Below, in pieces: positions 49,859-63,558 of a DNA stretch of 64,000 nucleotides. The notes under the pieces are model-generated. The model did no database searches. It was given only the letters and a program-made list of their open reading frames with translations, and had not been told where the DNA came from. The stretch's first letter is position 1. Each line of letters opens with the position of its first letter. Origin of the DNA: Parascedosporium putredinis (lineage: Eukaryota > Ascomycota > Sordariomycetes > Microascales > Microascaceae); NCBI GenBank assembly GCA_949357655.1, contig CASHTG010000017.1:2356001-2420000 (forward strand), written 5' to 3'. The translations under genes were made by a program, and so were the position numbers.

Positions 49859-51275
49859 TTTCGAGGTGCTGATGACGCAGTATGGCGTAGACTGATGTGA
49901 TCCAACCAAGAGCGAAGTGTCTTGCGGCGGGGTTATCCTGGTTGGAGGGTCACCCTCGGCCGTGCTAACCAGTTGTACGGGAAGGTGGGAGGTGTTTTCA
50001 CCAAAACGCCGGGATGAAGTGACCGAGAGATGGAATCGGTAATCAATTCGCCGTCAATCGTACTTTGGGGACAGAGGATCTCGAGACACCTCGAGACACA
50101 CAAGGAGAAGAACGCCACAGAGCGGGTAATCGGATGCGCTTCACAGTGCGCGAGCAGGATGGGGTGGTGCGCGGACCCAGATTGGTTCCAAATCCGACTT
50201 GAGGTGATGGTGGGGGTCCTGGTACAAGGGCTGCACGCGGATCCACTATTCTCCAGAAACAGCGACAGATTCGGGACAAGCGAACCCCGCTAAAGAAGGA
50301 CTCGAAATCTGTCAGAGGAGAACTCTCGGGTACTGTGTATTGGCGACGCCGGACCTAGGACGAGTGGTAGCTCGGTGGTAGTTCTTCTCAGATAGCTTGA
50401 ACCTCGATCAGGGACTGCCCATGAGAAAATTGGCGGAATCTCGAACGAGCGAGTGGAAGAGCTGGAACCTAACAGCGAGTCGGAGGGGCGACGATGTTAA
50501 ACCGGCCAGGTCAAGGCTACCCACGAAACGACGGAGGTATGCGGCCACTTTGAGAGGTTGCGCAAACTCTCAAAGTCGGCGAAGATGAGAAAATTTCCGA
50601 ATCCTCGGGAGTACCTCGGGGTCGGTGGAATTTCCGAAAGGCAAAAATGCTGGGAGATGGTCTCCGCACCGTAGCCCGTGCCAGTGAGCGGAAGGAACCA
50701 AACAGGGCAGATATGTCTAACAGCGTCGATGGAGAGAAGCTCAACGAGCCTACACTCTTCGAAGAAAGGCGCTGTTGCAGACTAGGTTTCTGCCGCAAGT
50801 CGGATCGAGCGGTGGCCCAAGAGTAAGTTCGCGTGTTCCTGGATTTTGATCCCGAATAACAACACCCGTAGATCGAAGCCGATACCTTGGTCTTGGGTTT
50901 GTGGATTGCAGTTCCGTACAGTTCAACTTCTGTAAAGGGGACAATGGGAGGTTGCCGGGGCCACGAGTGGTATAGGAGGGATCGATCACGGTTCACCCAT
51001 TCGATTCGAGAATTCGCCGAGCAAGAAACCGATCTCCTTCAACATCGAACGAACTCTTGCGTGTTCAAGATCGATCCAGTTGAAGGTGGGGTGAAGAGAT
51101 GGCAACTCCCAGGCACGCGAGGGGTCGCACAGTCGAGCAAGCAGGCGTCGATAGGATGTAATATATGAGTATACGATCCAGCCTGCTTATGTTGGTGAAA
51201 GGCCAAGGTTGTTTGAAGAGAATAGACCAGAACAATCACGAGGCAACAAATGGAAGAAGAAGTATGTGAAATATC
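49859..51275. other. Intergenic region upstream of the kinase
   Basis: About 1.4 kb. Holds the kinase promoter. Open frames on both strands (for example minus 50517-50996) lack protein-like character; no gene supported. Confidence 0.45.
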
Positions 51276-51635
51276 TCAAAAGAGGAAATCAGAGACCAAG
51301 GAGGGAAAAGGGTCCAAAGCGTACTTGTAGAGGGGTGGGCGGATATTCACTCTATGTATTCTAAGAGGCGTCCAGCCGATAATACACAATGAGCACCCTA
51401 AGCCAAGACCGAAGGCCAAAATAAGAAAAAGGAAAAAGAATAAAAGGAGCCCTAGATACAATCAGACGCCCCCGCGCGTGTGCGCCAGCACCCCATGCTG
51501 TATACACGCCTCAACGAATATGCCTTGGGGAGAAGAGGGGATGGGAAATCGAGTAAAGGCAGGGGTGCAGCGTCGGGACTATTTCGCACGGTGTCTTCCT
51601 GTTGCAGGACACCGAGGGCGGAGTTACAGCGCAGG

Positions 51636-52310
51636 CTAGCGCGCAGGACACAGTTCGCCCAAGTCAGCGTCAACATCAAGATCAGTCATGAAGGAGGACT
51701 GGAGCCAGGAACCAGCTGGCAAAGGGGAGTGCTCCGCTCTCCAAGAGCGCCCGAGGTTGGGGGTACGGGATTGATTTTCCCACTGTGATGTCGATTTGGG
51801 GCGAGGGCATCTTGCACGTCCATGCTGCTCAGCGGCATACATCTGTCGTACTGGGTAGGTACAAACCACACGAGGAGGCGGCGCTATCACAGGGGCTCCA
51901 GTACCTGGAACGGAAACACAATTCTGGGTGGTGGGGGTTGTAGGGTTAGCTGTGGAGCCCCAACAGATTGCGACGAGCCCGGTACTGTCCCTGTATTTCC
52001 GTGTATCGCATCTCATGGGTGTTGTTATCATCTTCCGCTTCCAGAAAGCACGACCAGTGATGTCGATGTTTTCCGTGTCGCGCTGATCGCTGACATAGCC
52101 CTCCAGATTCCCCGAGGAACAAGACGTCTGACCTACCGCCTTGGCATTCTGGCGGACAAGAAACAACGCCTTGTTGGGGGCAAATGTGAGGTTTTTCAGA
52201 CAAGCCGATAATTGACTTTGCTGGTGGAAAGGCACTAGCGCCGCCAAGACTGCAATCTCGCCGGCAGAAAGAACCACAGGCGACACAAGCTGCCAGATGG
52301 AGCAAGACAT
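51636..52310 (-). CDS. Possible membrane-anchored protein, weak candidate
   Basis: An uninterrupted 224-codon frame from the ATG at 52310. Residues about 5-28 are hydrophobic (WQLVSPVVLSAGEIAVLAALV), resembling a signal or anchor. Later parts contain CLKNLTFAPNKALFLVRQ and a Thr/Pro-rich stretch. Beyond the stop, a second hydrophobic segment (FILFLFLILAFGLGLG) is encoded at about 51385-51435 on the same strand and could be a further exon or lie past another lost base. I do not recognise a family, and the frame could be fortuitous. It may instead be split by introns that I cannot define. Confidence 0.3.
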   Translation of the reverse strand: MSCSIWQLVSPVVLSAGEIAVLAALVPFHQQSQLSACLKNLTFAPNKALFLVRQNAKAVGQTSCSSGNLEGYVSDQRDTENIDITGRAFWKRKMITTPMRCDTRKYRDSTGLVAICWGSTANPTTPTTQNCVSVPGTGAPVIAPPPRVVCTYPVRQMYAAEQHGRARCPRPKSTSQWENQSRTPNLGRSWRAEHSPLPAGSWLQSSFMTDLDVDADLGELCPAR

Positions 52311-54249
52311 TTTCCCTATCGTCTCGTCTGTTGACGGCGAGGAGACCCGCCAGTCGGCCCAGGCAAAGCTATCACTGACGGTGGATTCGTTCGCAGTTGA
52401 TTAGGGCAAATGCAATCCCCTTCACCCGCACCCCCGAAAAGCAGGGATAGCACCCCACACCCCCTTCCTCTTCCTCCATAAATTCGCACGTCTCTGATCC
52501 GCATTTAGGCTCTCGTCACTGGTCAGCGAGGTGGGGGATGGGCGAGAACGGACAGGTCAGGGCATTTGTGGGTGCTCTCGGAATCAAGAGGGTCCATGCT
52601 TCCTACTGGCCGGGAGGACTAGATCAACGAGGATTTGACGACACTTTCCGTAAACGCAACTAGGAGGTATTATTATCACTGGGGTTTCCCTTTCATCGTG
52701 GCATCCGTTTGGCCGTTGCTAATCACGGCATCACTCGGTGTCTCTTGAATGAATCCCAACGAAACAAATTGCAGACGCCTCAGGCCAGACTCTTGGAGGC
52801 CGGCCCAGGGACGAGAGCAACCCCTTGAGCGGCGTTGCATAATAATGCATCTCTCGATGAAAATTATGTTCTGCCCTCCACCCCACTGTCTGTTCTTATT
52901 TCTTTTATTCCACCATTTGATTTCTCAAAAAGGAGAAAAAAATTGGTCTGCTTCCCTTCTCCCAGAATCTATCGGAGTGGCACCTGAACATGTCAACACG
53001 ACCGCGATGATGATAATAGATCAGGGCAGACGCCCCTTGCTTCTCGTCTGAGATGCCTGTAACATACTGATTGATGCTAAATTGCTCTCCGCATACATCC
53101 CAGATTCTGGCTCTTGGCTCCTTCAGAGGAGCCAACTTTATCTGGACACTTGCGTCTGCGTGATCGACGGGCGGTATAATAAGAATTGTTCTTTGATATA
53201 ATAATATGCGCGGCGGGAGAGGGCGAGGAGCGTCAATCAAGCCGTTTCCTTGTGACGGGGCAAAGTCATCCCCCAATCCCCCAGCTGCTTTAGCGAGGCG
53301 GAGAGGTTCCTTCGAGACTTCAATGATACATCATATAATGACTTGTATAACCTGTTGAGTATGCCAAAAGGCTGGATGATATCAGTCAGGCAAGAAAGTG
53401 CGTATGGGTATTAGATACGACTAGCAATATGCATGCTGTAGAAACAGACAGGCGATGAGAGACGATTGCGACGAGCTATTCAAGGAGAAGCAGGTTTAAA
53501 ACAAATGATCCAGATCGTTTGCGGGCTTGGCAGCGCCAAAGGCCGTCACAAAGGTGGCTCTGTTCATGCCGGCACTTGAATAACAGAAACCTGGGGAAGC
53601 CCTTTCATTTTGAAATCGGCGACATTCGGACAGCCAAGGATCTCTTGTTGCTTCTTTTAATTCCCTTTCATTGCAACGTTGGTGAGTGGAAGAGGGGACC
53701 AGCCAGTACAACATTTCAAGGGGGTGAGGTGAGGCCCTGTGTAATATGCAGAATATCTTTTTCTGCTCATCACTCGTGGGGATATTAGTGTCGTTGATGA
53801 GAATACAAGTAATGAATAATAATGCTTTGACAGCCAGGGTCTAAAGGGCAGCCAGTCGAATGCGTTGGTTCAATCGAGAGCCTGCATTTGATGGCTTCCC
53901 TTTCGAGCTTGCTTCACTGTTCCTTGCTTGCAATGTGGGCACGACGCTGTGGGAGACAGGTGGCGGTACAGTGCTAGAACAGTTCTAGTACAGTATCTTG
54001 TGGTAAATCAACCCTGAGCGATTTTCCACCTTGTAACCTCATCAGCTGAATGGGTAGATCTCGGTACAAGGTATTGATTGTCCAACACATAATAATGTGA
54101 CGGCTGCATCGATGCATACATGCTTGTAGAGTTTTCCAACCCGCACTCAGATTTGACCTCTTGCATCAGAGAAACAAGCTCCACAGGATCAAATCAGCCC
54201 TTGCCTTCCCAGGTTCGGCCAGGGCCCATCGGTGACCACATGAAAAGGC

Positions 54250-54286
54250 AAAAAGAAGAAGAAGAAGAAGAAGAAGAAGAAGAAGA
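54250..54286 (+). repeat. (AAG)n trinucleotide microsatellite
   Basis: About eleven perfect AAG/GAA units. In one frame it encodes a Glu run, but the surrounding frame is short and not gene-like. Confidence 0.85.
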
Positions 54287-57200
54287 TGCAGTCGAGAAAT
54301 GATGCCCCTCAAAGTAAATATAATGAAGATAGCACCAATTTCGCCCCGGCCAGTTTTGTCAAACAGAGGCCTCATCATGATGATAAGACCCGTGTAGAAA
54401 TAACCTAGCTAGCTCGTGATCCTAGAGACTAGCTTCCGGAGGGTTAGAAAAGTGCGATGCTGTTATCTTCGCGGCCACCATTCCCCAAGTAATCTTTCGG
54501 ATATCGTCCCTCTTGGATCGCGTGGGACAACTCCGGAGCAGAGTTTAATCATGGTCACTCTCCGCCCGTCCACCTTGTTTGTGACAGTCGGGAGGGCAGG
54601 AGTTGCGCCCTGTTGGAGCGTCGAGCGCCATCGCGGTATCAATTGATTGGATCTGCTCGGGAAGGACGGCAAAGGTTGACCCCCTTCCGCGCGCATCCGA
54701 ATGCAGGAAGGAAACCAAGATGAAAGGCACGAGACAGCTTGAGGCTTTTGCAGCTATGACCCATGCTTCTCTTTCCCCAACCAAGAGGCCTATGGAATAC
54801 GGTTGTGGAGAGAAAAACGCACCTCAGTCCCGGCACAAGCCTCACAATCAAATCGCACAAGTCCAGACATCAATCCATCAGAGGAGCCCAAGAGAATTCA
54901 GCTCCGGCATCTTGACCAGGCATCCTAGCCTTCAAAACTATCAAAATTTCACTTCGGAGCAGAGAAGCAACGAAGCAACCGAGCGTCGGCTCTAGGAGTC
55001 GAGTGTTAATACGCCATTGGCCAAATATGAATAAAGAGAAGAAATCTCTCAAGCCACTCATAGTTCAGAAATTTTTCTTGTGTGTTTGGCCCTCGTGGGC
55101 ATGGAAGTTCGATGGAAGGCTTCCTAGCTAAAGGATTTTTTTCTTCCTCAGAAATCAGAAAGACATCAAAGAAAGCCTATTTTCCGGGTACGTCCCGCAA
55201 CCATACTTGTACATGTATCGTTTACCATAAATGTGGTGTAACATGAAAACCCCCATCTAGTGGCCAGCGGTTGGTACTGTTGATGCACTGGAACATCGAT
55301 TTTCGTCTGGAGTTCACCCACTGGCGGAGTTGATCATGGTCACAAGCAAGCTCAGGCATCTACACTAAGAAGGCTCTCTGAGAAGCCCGGGCTGCATAAT
55401 TAGACTCCAATCTCAATCAGTGCCAAGCCGATGCCAGGACGCCACGGTCGGAGAAGAGCAGTCCGATGGAGTGCCAAGGCCAACTCCCTCATCCACGTCT
55501 ACCAAAAACGGACTTGTAATATCCTCTTTGAACCCCGGATTGGTCTCTAACACAGCAGGATTTGCTCGCCATTGCCCTGTCTGCGGCGCCACGACAGTGA
55601 GCAGGACGGGCCTCCCTCTATCCAAAGAGATAGGAGAATGTGAGTCCGTGAGTCGTGCGGCGGTTCGACGATGCGCTAAATGATCCGTTGATTGCTTGCC
55701 TCCCGTCTTGGCGGTTTTACCCTGGTCGCTCCGAAGGTGTTGCAGATCACGGACAACGGGTACACATCGGCCCGCCTAGCTGTGGCGATGGATCAGAGAC
55801 GTTGACTGCCAACGTCTTGCACAGCCTCAACCTCTTTGCTGGATCCGGCTCAAGAGGTGCCAAGGTACGCTGAATCGTGCTCCGCGGCCAGCGCAAAACG
55901 AGATCGGCAGGCAGCTTGTCTATGTTTCGCTCAACGCGTGCCAAGCCCGCATGTCTATCCTTTCTCTATCCCTATATGCCCATCAACGGGGAGTCAATCA
56001 TCAAAACCCCCAGCAGGACAGGAGGAAGGGAGGAATCGGTCAGAAACGGTGAGCCAAGCCTCGAAGATCTCAGAGGGTTATCACGATGCCAGATATCAAG
56101 ATAGCTAGCTGGTCTTCCAAGATACTATTCAGTGTCATAGAGAATTGTAATTGTTTCGTCGTTCTCAGCCAGCATCCGGGAGATAGACGGGGTGTTGGGA
56201 ACCGTGGCCTGCAGCATAGAATTTCACAGTTTTTCCTAAGACCTCTCAAATCCCATCTCGGATTCGACGAGTTTTACTCTTTACGACAAATGACACGAAG
56301 AAGAGAGGAAGACGCGATTCCCCTCCCTAGCTTGCTCGGTTTGACTCCAACTTCACCCTGCACCTGCCACGCGTCATACTCCAAACCAGGTGTCGATTGT
56401 AGTACGTGGTAACATCCGCCACATCAACCCATGAACCCCGATGGGTCCGCTGCGAAGAGCTTTGATCTTCTCCTCTGTTCTAGATAGATCATGGCAAGCC
56501 GCAAGCTAATGTATTTGTGCGCATTCCAAGAAGCGCCCTATCCGCCTCGAGCGATGGTGAAGCCATCCATTGTTACCCATACCAATTCGTCTTCACGCTA
56601 GAATCAGAAGGCACAATCGATCATTCGTCATCAGGATCCCAAGCAGGCAAGTCACCTCCCCCGGCGCCCCGGCGCCCCCAGGGTGCAGACCAGCTCTTCA
56701 GCAGTCGTCAATTCGAGCGCTCCGGTGAGGGCCACTGCTGGAGACATTCTTCAACCTGGTAAAAGCATTGGGAAAGATTTTGCCCCCTCCTTGCTTTCCA
56801 ATCACTGCCAATGATCAAGAAAAGTTATTCACGGCGAAGAGGAGCTTCTACGGCGTGACGCAGCGCCAGCCTTGGGGAACGTGTCAGCCCTCAACATCGG
56901 GACAGAGGTCCCCGATCCGTCAATAAACCTCAAATGCTTGCTCTTGCACAGCTAACAGCAGGTCGACAGAGTTGATGACAGTGTCAGCAAAGTCCTGGGC
57001 CTTCCGTCACCTCCATCCACCCCAATTTCCTATGAACTGGTCACTTCGCCACTATGGATGTCGGGCGTAGCATCGTCAACAATAGGAGTGTTATTCGCCA
57101 CGTCAGAGGCATTGATCACACAACGGCTTATCGATTCGTACCCCTTGCCCTACACTCATCCATCCCAGAAAGAAAGAAGAAGAAAATGGAGGAAAGAGGT

Positions 57201-58751
57201 ATAGAGAGGGAGACAAGTATGAAAGGCTCAAGTTTGCCTTTTTAATTCTTTCTAAGAGTCGTCAGGAACGAGGCCGCCCGGTCCTATGCTGATAACTAAG
57301 AGTCTTGTTTTGCACCTAGCCCAACGCTCATGACTTAGATGGCAAGTAAAGGTGAAATCTTTCATGCCACGATCAATCATCTTTTATCTAATAGCATTTC
57401 CCAAGGGCTAGCTTACGAGATAAGTGTAGTTCCTCAGATTCTCTAGTTCACACTTCTCCAATGAGGTGTCGAAGGCACGGATAAAATCGGGGCCTCAGCA
57501 GGGTAACTGCACTATTTCGTCTCCTTGGGCCTCGAAGTTGATCGAGTGGGGACCAAGGAGGGCCGTCACCAACCAAGGGTTTGGAAGCAAAGGAAGTAAC
57601 AGCACAAGAAAGAAAATTATAAGCGCAAGGCCAAACGGCAAACATGATCTAAGTGCCAGATGATCGGAAAATAACGCCGGCGGGAGGGGGGTCTACATCG
57701 CCTCCCGCAATGGCGGTTAATGGGAAACCAAGAGAAAATGGACTTGATCAAAATAACGGGCCCGTTGAAAAGCGATGAAGTTGGACTCAGGCGCGCAGTT
57801 TCTCCTCTTATCACGAGGTGCTCTTATTGCTGGCGTGGGTCAAGATTGCCGCTGCAAGGTCTGGATTTTGACCACACCCTTTCTCCCCAACGTCAATTGC
57901 TGTCATCCCCGCACGCCGCAGTTGACCTCGCCTAACAATGACCCCCGTGTCTTCAAAATGAGGGGGCGATGCGTCCGTAAGTTTAAGCTTCAGCTTCTTG
58001 AAGCTACGCAAATAATGGCGTTCAAACAACGGCATTCTGTGAGCACCAAGCGCCAAACTGTTGTACCAAGGTAATAGCTCCTGATCAATTTTAAACAGCC
58101 GCTGTAGGCTTGGAGCCACCAAGAGGGTCCCCTGTTCTTGCATCATTCGTTTTCCTTCTCGAGAGAGGGGCCGCTCACCCCGCCAAACGTGTCGACACAG
58201 TCCGCTCGATGAACGAGAGTTTAAAGCCTCTTCTTTTTAGATGCAAGATCAGGAGTGTGTGAAGTAGGAGAGAAGGGACGGACAATATCCTTTCTGCGGA
58301 CTGTGAGCTTGGCGCATCACATCTTATGCTTCTTTCAAGGTTCTATGCCAGGTACTCCGAGCAGGAACTTTGAAGCAAGCTTATGGTTCTTCCTTCGTCC
58401 ACCTCTTGGCGAAAATGGCGAGCATATGAGAGACGGTGGAAAGGAGTTCTCGAGTGCCAAGTTGCCAAGATGCCTAGTGTTCAGTGCTGGAGGGTCGGTC
58501 CTTGATACCTAAATGGCGCGGTCACGGGCTGGGTGGCAGGGAGGTGCAGATGCACGGCCACATTGCCTACAAACTTGACGTGTGAGGGGAAATGGGGAGG
58601 AAACGGTCTCCCACTCACGTTTCAGTGGCGTTCACGCTTCTATGGCCACTGTCATCGCTAAGCTCGAGAAAATAGGATTTTCTCGGAACTTCAATACGAT
58701 CCTCTCGATCTCTTCTCTCAGCTCGCTTTCAACCCATTCCCGGGACCAGAC

Positions 58752-58783
58752 TGGCGGAGGAGGCGGAGGTGGAGGCGGAGGCT
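58752..58783 (+). repeat. GGAGGC/GGAGGT minisatellite
   Basis: Imperfect tandem GGC-GGA units, encoding poly-Gly in one frame. It has many GG doublets and could form a two-tetrad quadruplex. No gene context. Confidence 0.75.
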
Positions 58784-61307
58784 TGTCTTGTTCCAACTAA
58801 TCGCGCGGCAGCCCACGTCAGCCACTTTTTGTCCAGTTGGCGGGGTACTGTACCAGTGCATCATGACAGGAGGTCATGCTTCATCCCTCTGCCCCCACGC
58901 GACTACCCAATCGAGCCGAACAACATCATTTCATTTCGCGGGACCACCACCCCCGGAACTCCTACCTACTGGCTAGCGAAAGACGCAACCTGCAAGTCGA
59001 GACACTGGATGGCCGTGTTGATTATTAGTGGGACTGATGTAGGGGTGCTGTTTCGAGATGTAATTCGAAAAGAATCGAGCCAGTCGTTCTTTTCCCTTTT
59101 GTTTTCTAATTTATTCTTGGTTCTAACAACAGTTGCTTTCTTCCAATGCTTGTCAGCCTGCGTTCTTTCCCTGAGCCATAGTTGTCGGGTTGTATGCCCG
59201 AAAAAGGCACAGAGAAGAATGGGTGGGAGGTGCTTAGAGGGGGATGCTTAGAGGGGAGGGACCATGATTTGCTGGGCCAACCCCCTCGGTCCCGAACCTA
59301 AAGGCCCACTTACTGTACTGAATAGGTGAGGGAGGCAGGCAGCAAGACTGCTCAAGTCTTCAGTCCTCAGAAAGAACCTCATCCTGTCGCTAGAGTCAAA
59401 GGCGACACATTTGGTTGCCGTTAGATCGGCCGAAGCTGTTTGACAAAGGCACAGGCATCGGGGCAAGAGCAGACGCAGTGCACTATAGCCTGCCTTGGCG
59501 GAATTGCAACCTTGTAAAACGCCGAGTAAATCGGTTCAGCCCGCACGATTTCCACACCTCACCTGGTGGCCGCTGCTCAAACATCCACGATGTTTCGGAA
59601 GATATGATGGCCCTCTTGTCCTACCGCCTAATACAGGAGAGGGTTCAAAGGCTCGACTCCGCTAGGATTTACTTCGGGTTCACTCATCAGACCGACTGCC
59701 GACTGCTCCTTAGGCAAATGCCCACCGTAGTTTTGCCTGGGCTCCTTTCTTGCACATGACATCATTACTCCACAAGGCGATGAGGGAAGAAGAAGCGACG
59801 AGATTGCGTCTCCGCTCTGCTTGATTCTGGACTGTGGCCAGTGCTCGCATACGAGTATCCTCACAGGATGAGTGACCTGCCATCCCCCTCTCCCTCCCCG
59901 TTGAAGGAAGGGGGTCGCTCACCTGCCCCCCCGCCTTTTTTTCTCTGATTTTTCCCACCCATTTAATGCGGTCCTGAGACGTCTGGGTCTTCCCCTCCGC
60001 ATGAATATGAAGACTCAGGCAGACCCATATTAGCATCAATGGTCCTTGTATTTTCCAGAGAAAGCCAAAAGCCAACAGCGCGGCGCCGCGATCCGAGCCA
60101 GTGACCCGCACAGTGTGCCAAACTCCTAGGGGTGTGGGTCCCCAGAGAGCGGTGGCAGCCGCCATCGTCCTGTCCAAGTGAGAGATTAATATTATTATGA
60201 AAGGTGCGGGAGGAGGATGCCCACTAGTGTGGGGGAGGGGTTCCGCATCCAGCAGTCAGCGGTTCAATGAGATCCAAAGGGAGCTGGGAAGATGGGGCCC
60301 CATCTGTGCTCATCGCAATACCCGCCCGACTGTTCGCCCAATGACAGCATGGGTAATGAGCATTGCTCGCAAAACGGGCAGCGACTGCGAGCCGGCCTTA
60401 AACCTCAGCGGACACCTCCAATGAAAGAGAGCAACCTAGCCACGACACGTCGAATAGACGAGTAGAGGTTTCCGGAGGGCTAGGGCCAATAGGCAAGTCC
60501 GGCGGAAATCGGAGCCGGAGCAGGATATAGAACGCTGATCGGTGGTGTGTGTGCGATGGTGTGCAGGAGGGAACCTTCCCTCTCCCAGCTACGTGTATTT
60601 CCCAGAGACTGACTGCCTGCCGGCTGAAAGCGAACTTGTGACGCCAGGGCGAGCAGAGAGATGGCGATAAGGGCGGTATAATACAAGTGGAGTGTGGGTG
60701 AAGCAACCGAGCGATCGCAATATGCAACAATGACTTGATCAATTCCATCGCACAGAGAGAAGGTCAGGGTCTCTCGCACGAGCCGATGCTCTTGGCCCCG
60801 CCCCAGCCCTGGCATCTCCTGTATCGGACACCCTCTACAGTTCAAAACGAGCGTGGGTAATGGACCGCTGGGGGTCCTATTACAAACAGTTAACGCGACA
60901 AACGAGTTCGCGGACCGCCTCCTATGGAATAAAAACAAAGAGTAGCGGGACTAGCTCAAGTCAGATGCGCGGGGCGCGCGGGGAGCCTGGCATTGGCAGG
61001 ACTTCCCATTATATCCCTCAACTCTTCGGAGTTCTTGATCCAGCTCGAGGGCAGAACATCTGAGCTCGCGTGATGGCTTGCCCCAACCAACAAATCTCCG
61101 GGTCTCTGTCTATCTCCACGAAGACCCCACCATGGGGGCGAGTTGCGGTGCTTGATTCGGCCTTTCTCTCAAATACTGTGCTTCTGCTTTTTTCAACTTT
61201 TTTCCCCGGTATTTTTGGATCCGCCGGAGTGGGTGAGGGTGTTTTGCCTTGCCCCCTCTGCCCCTCTACACCTTGTTCTATTTTAGCTTTTTGCGACAAG
61301 TGACATA

Positions 61308-61319
61308 CATCCATGGATC
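61308..61319 (+). repeat. CATCCATGGATC motif, copy 4
   Basis: Exact copy of the 12-base motif, followed by GATCC. Confidence 0.6.
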
Positions 61320-62556
61320 GATCCCTAGATGAATACCTCATGCTTGGTGGCACAAAGAGGAACCTGCATAACTCGGGAGAAATGCCTGGTTTTGAAGGTC
61401 CGATATCCCGCATGCTATCCGCCCGATATTTTTGAACCCCTCGTCTAACTTAGACTGGGTATCGAGCGATGGAGACAACAGGGCAAGAAACTCTAATCGC
61501 CGGTTTCTTATTCCTGAGTCATTGAGTTTAAATGTGGCTGCAGTCATTGAGACTGGGAGACTGGGGAGGGGGTAGGGGCGAGAGCAGGACGTGATGCTTG
61601 AACCATCCAAACGCCCACGCTCATTTATGTAGGTCCAACTTGCGCATACGTGGTGGGTGTACCATAACACGGCCGATTCCCCCAAGACATACAAACAACT
61701 AGAAAGATAGTAAGATGCTCGCCTGGGGGTTGGAGGGTTGGAGGAGGGTCGATTTCTCGGTAACAAAGAAACGCATAGAATCTCGGGAAAAGGACGAATT
61801 AGTGCACATGTCGACCGCACATACGCCGAGCAGAAACAACTACGATGCTGATGCTCTTCCCGATTCCTCTCCGGGAGGTGCTAATGCTTAGAAGTAGGTT
61901 ATAGATACTCAATGCTATCGCAAAGCAAACCTGGTCCCATGGGTTGGTGATTGTCTATCTCTCGTGCATTCTGTATCTATAACCTTTATATAGATCCCCT
62001 ACTTGCCACTTGTACCGCGATCATTGAGCTTCCATTGAACCAGACAAGGCATGTACCTCTGTTTCCTGAGATTCTGGGGTTCTTTCCTGATATCCGCCCG
62101 CTACGCGACGGGGTGTTCATGTTGCCTAACTTACCGGGGCTTCAAGATGATAAAGAGCGTTCACTGTGGCCCTTTCTTTTCCGACTTTACTTCGTCCGCC
62201 CTCGTTTGCGCTCCTCTGCCCGTCCTCGGACGATAAGGCGCCTTTCACGAGATATCGCGGCGGCTTGACGAGGTACGGCATCACTATCTCGCCCCGGCTC
62301 TTTCCCATCCGAGCGCGGCCTCAAGAAGGAACCGGGATACGGCTCGCTCGAGATGGAAGAGGAGGGGTCGTATACTTATCTGCCGTCTGATGCAAGATGG
62401 GCATGCGTCAATGATTTGGCAAGGGGCTTGGAAGTGAGCAGCACGGCCTCCGTCGCCCTATCAGTTGCAGCAGCCAGGCCACGGTCCGTAAAAGAGAAAA
62501 TAAGGTGGGAAAGGCGCTTCCGCTATGTCCTCTCACCTTCTTCACGGGGAGGGAAT

Positions 62557-62568
62557 CATCCATGGATC
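62557..62568 (+). repeat. CATCCATGGATC motif, copy 5
   Basis: Exact copy of the 12-base motif in non-coding DNA, about 1.25 kb after copy 4. Confidence 0.6.
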
Positions 62569-62696
62569 TTATTAGTTACCCTACTGGGTTGCCTCTAGCT
62601 GGCCACTTCGGCACGTCATGAAGGTGCGTCGACCTCGCATCTTGCCTTCTTCACAGGGCCAGGCTTGGATGCACTACGTTGGCGTCGTTTCACATA

Positions 62697-62802
62697 GTTT
62701 TTTTCCTTCCCCATCTCTTTTTATAGCTCCTTCGCATTCTTTCCCCTTGTTTTCTTTTTCTTCCTTCTTTTTCCTTTTTCCTGTTTTCTTTTTAACTTCA
62801 TA
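62697..62802 (+). repeat. Homopyrimidine tract
   Basis: About 100 bases of C and T with few interruptions, the complement in style of the purine tracts at 14.0, 34.4 and 37.1 kb. Confidence 0.75.
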
Positions 62803-63558
62803 CTTCGCGTGTTTGAGCGCCGACTCAAGTGACTATCCAATCCCAGGGCGCGCTTTAAGCACTTGGGGTTCGCATCGGATCATTGGCTTGCTTCGTACAA
62901 TTCTCGTTAACTTTGAGGAGGACGATACTTGGTAACTCCCGTCCACTCTCGCTCGCGCAGGCAGCCCACGTGTGGTTGCCGGTGGGCCGGGACTGGATCC
63001 ACATTGTCCGCCGGGAGGCTAGAGCGAAACCAAAGAATGGGGGCGGGGGTGAGAGGGGCGTATGTCTGCCCATGTGGTCACGTCATAGTGTCCAGCCTCG
63101 ACTCGGGCAGAAAATGAGACTGGATCTTGAGAGAATAAGTTTTCCTCAAGGGGGAGAAGAATAGGTTATGATATGAACAAAGGTAGTCTAGTTAAGAGCA
63201 GGCAGGCGGGAAGGCCGGCAGCTGTGAGATGGAACCACGTCTCGAAAGCATGAAGGTTAGAAGTCAGTGGGAAATGTGTGGGCCCGGCGCTTGTATTGGC
63301 GGAAGAACCACATTGCATTGACTATGTTGGCAGGCTTCTTGACTGACGTCTATGTTTAATCATTCACTGCATTGCCTACGCGGGCTAGAGGGTTATCTGA
63401 TCTCTGGGGACTTAGGTCGATTGATCTTTCTCTACATATATCTCAGGACACCTAGGCCTGGATGCTTGCCTGTTTCCAACAGAGATAGAACAATAAATCT
63501 AAAAGAAAATGAAACGTGGACGAGCATTAAACGCGGCACTCTCTTACCCTCCTCCATC

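Larger units (their letters stand above)
52311..63550. other. 11-kb gene-poor region
   Basis: No gene can be supported. It holds an AAG triplet repeat (54250-54286), a GGAGGC-type repeat (58752-58783), a pyrimidine tract (62697-62802) and two copies of CATCCATGGATC. Frames at minus 60480-60938, plus 58769-59251 and minus 59710-60177 are 150-160 codons long without recognisable motifs. No transposon features were seen. Confidence 0.45.
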
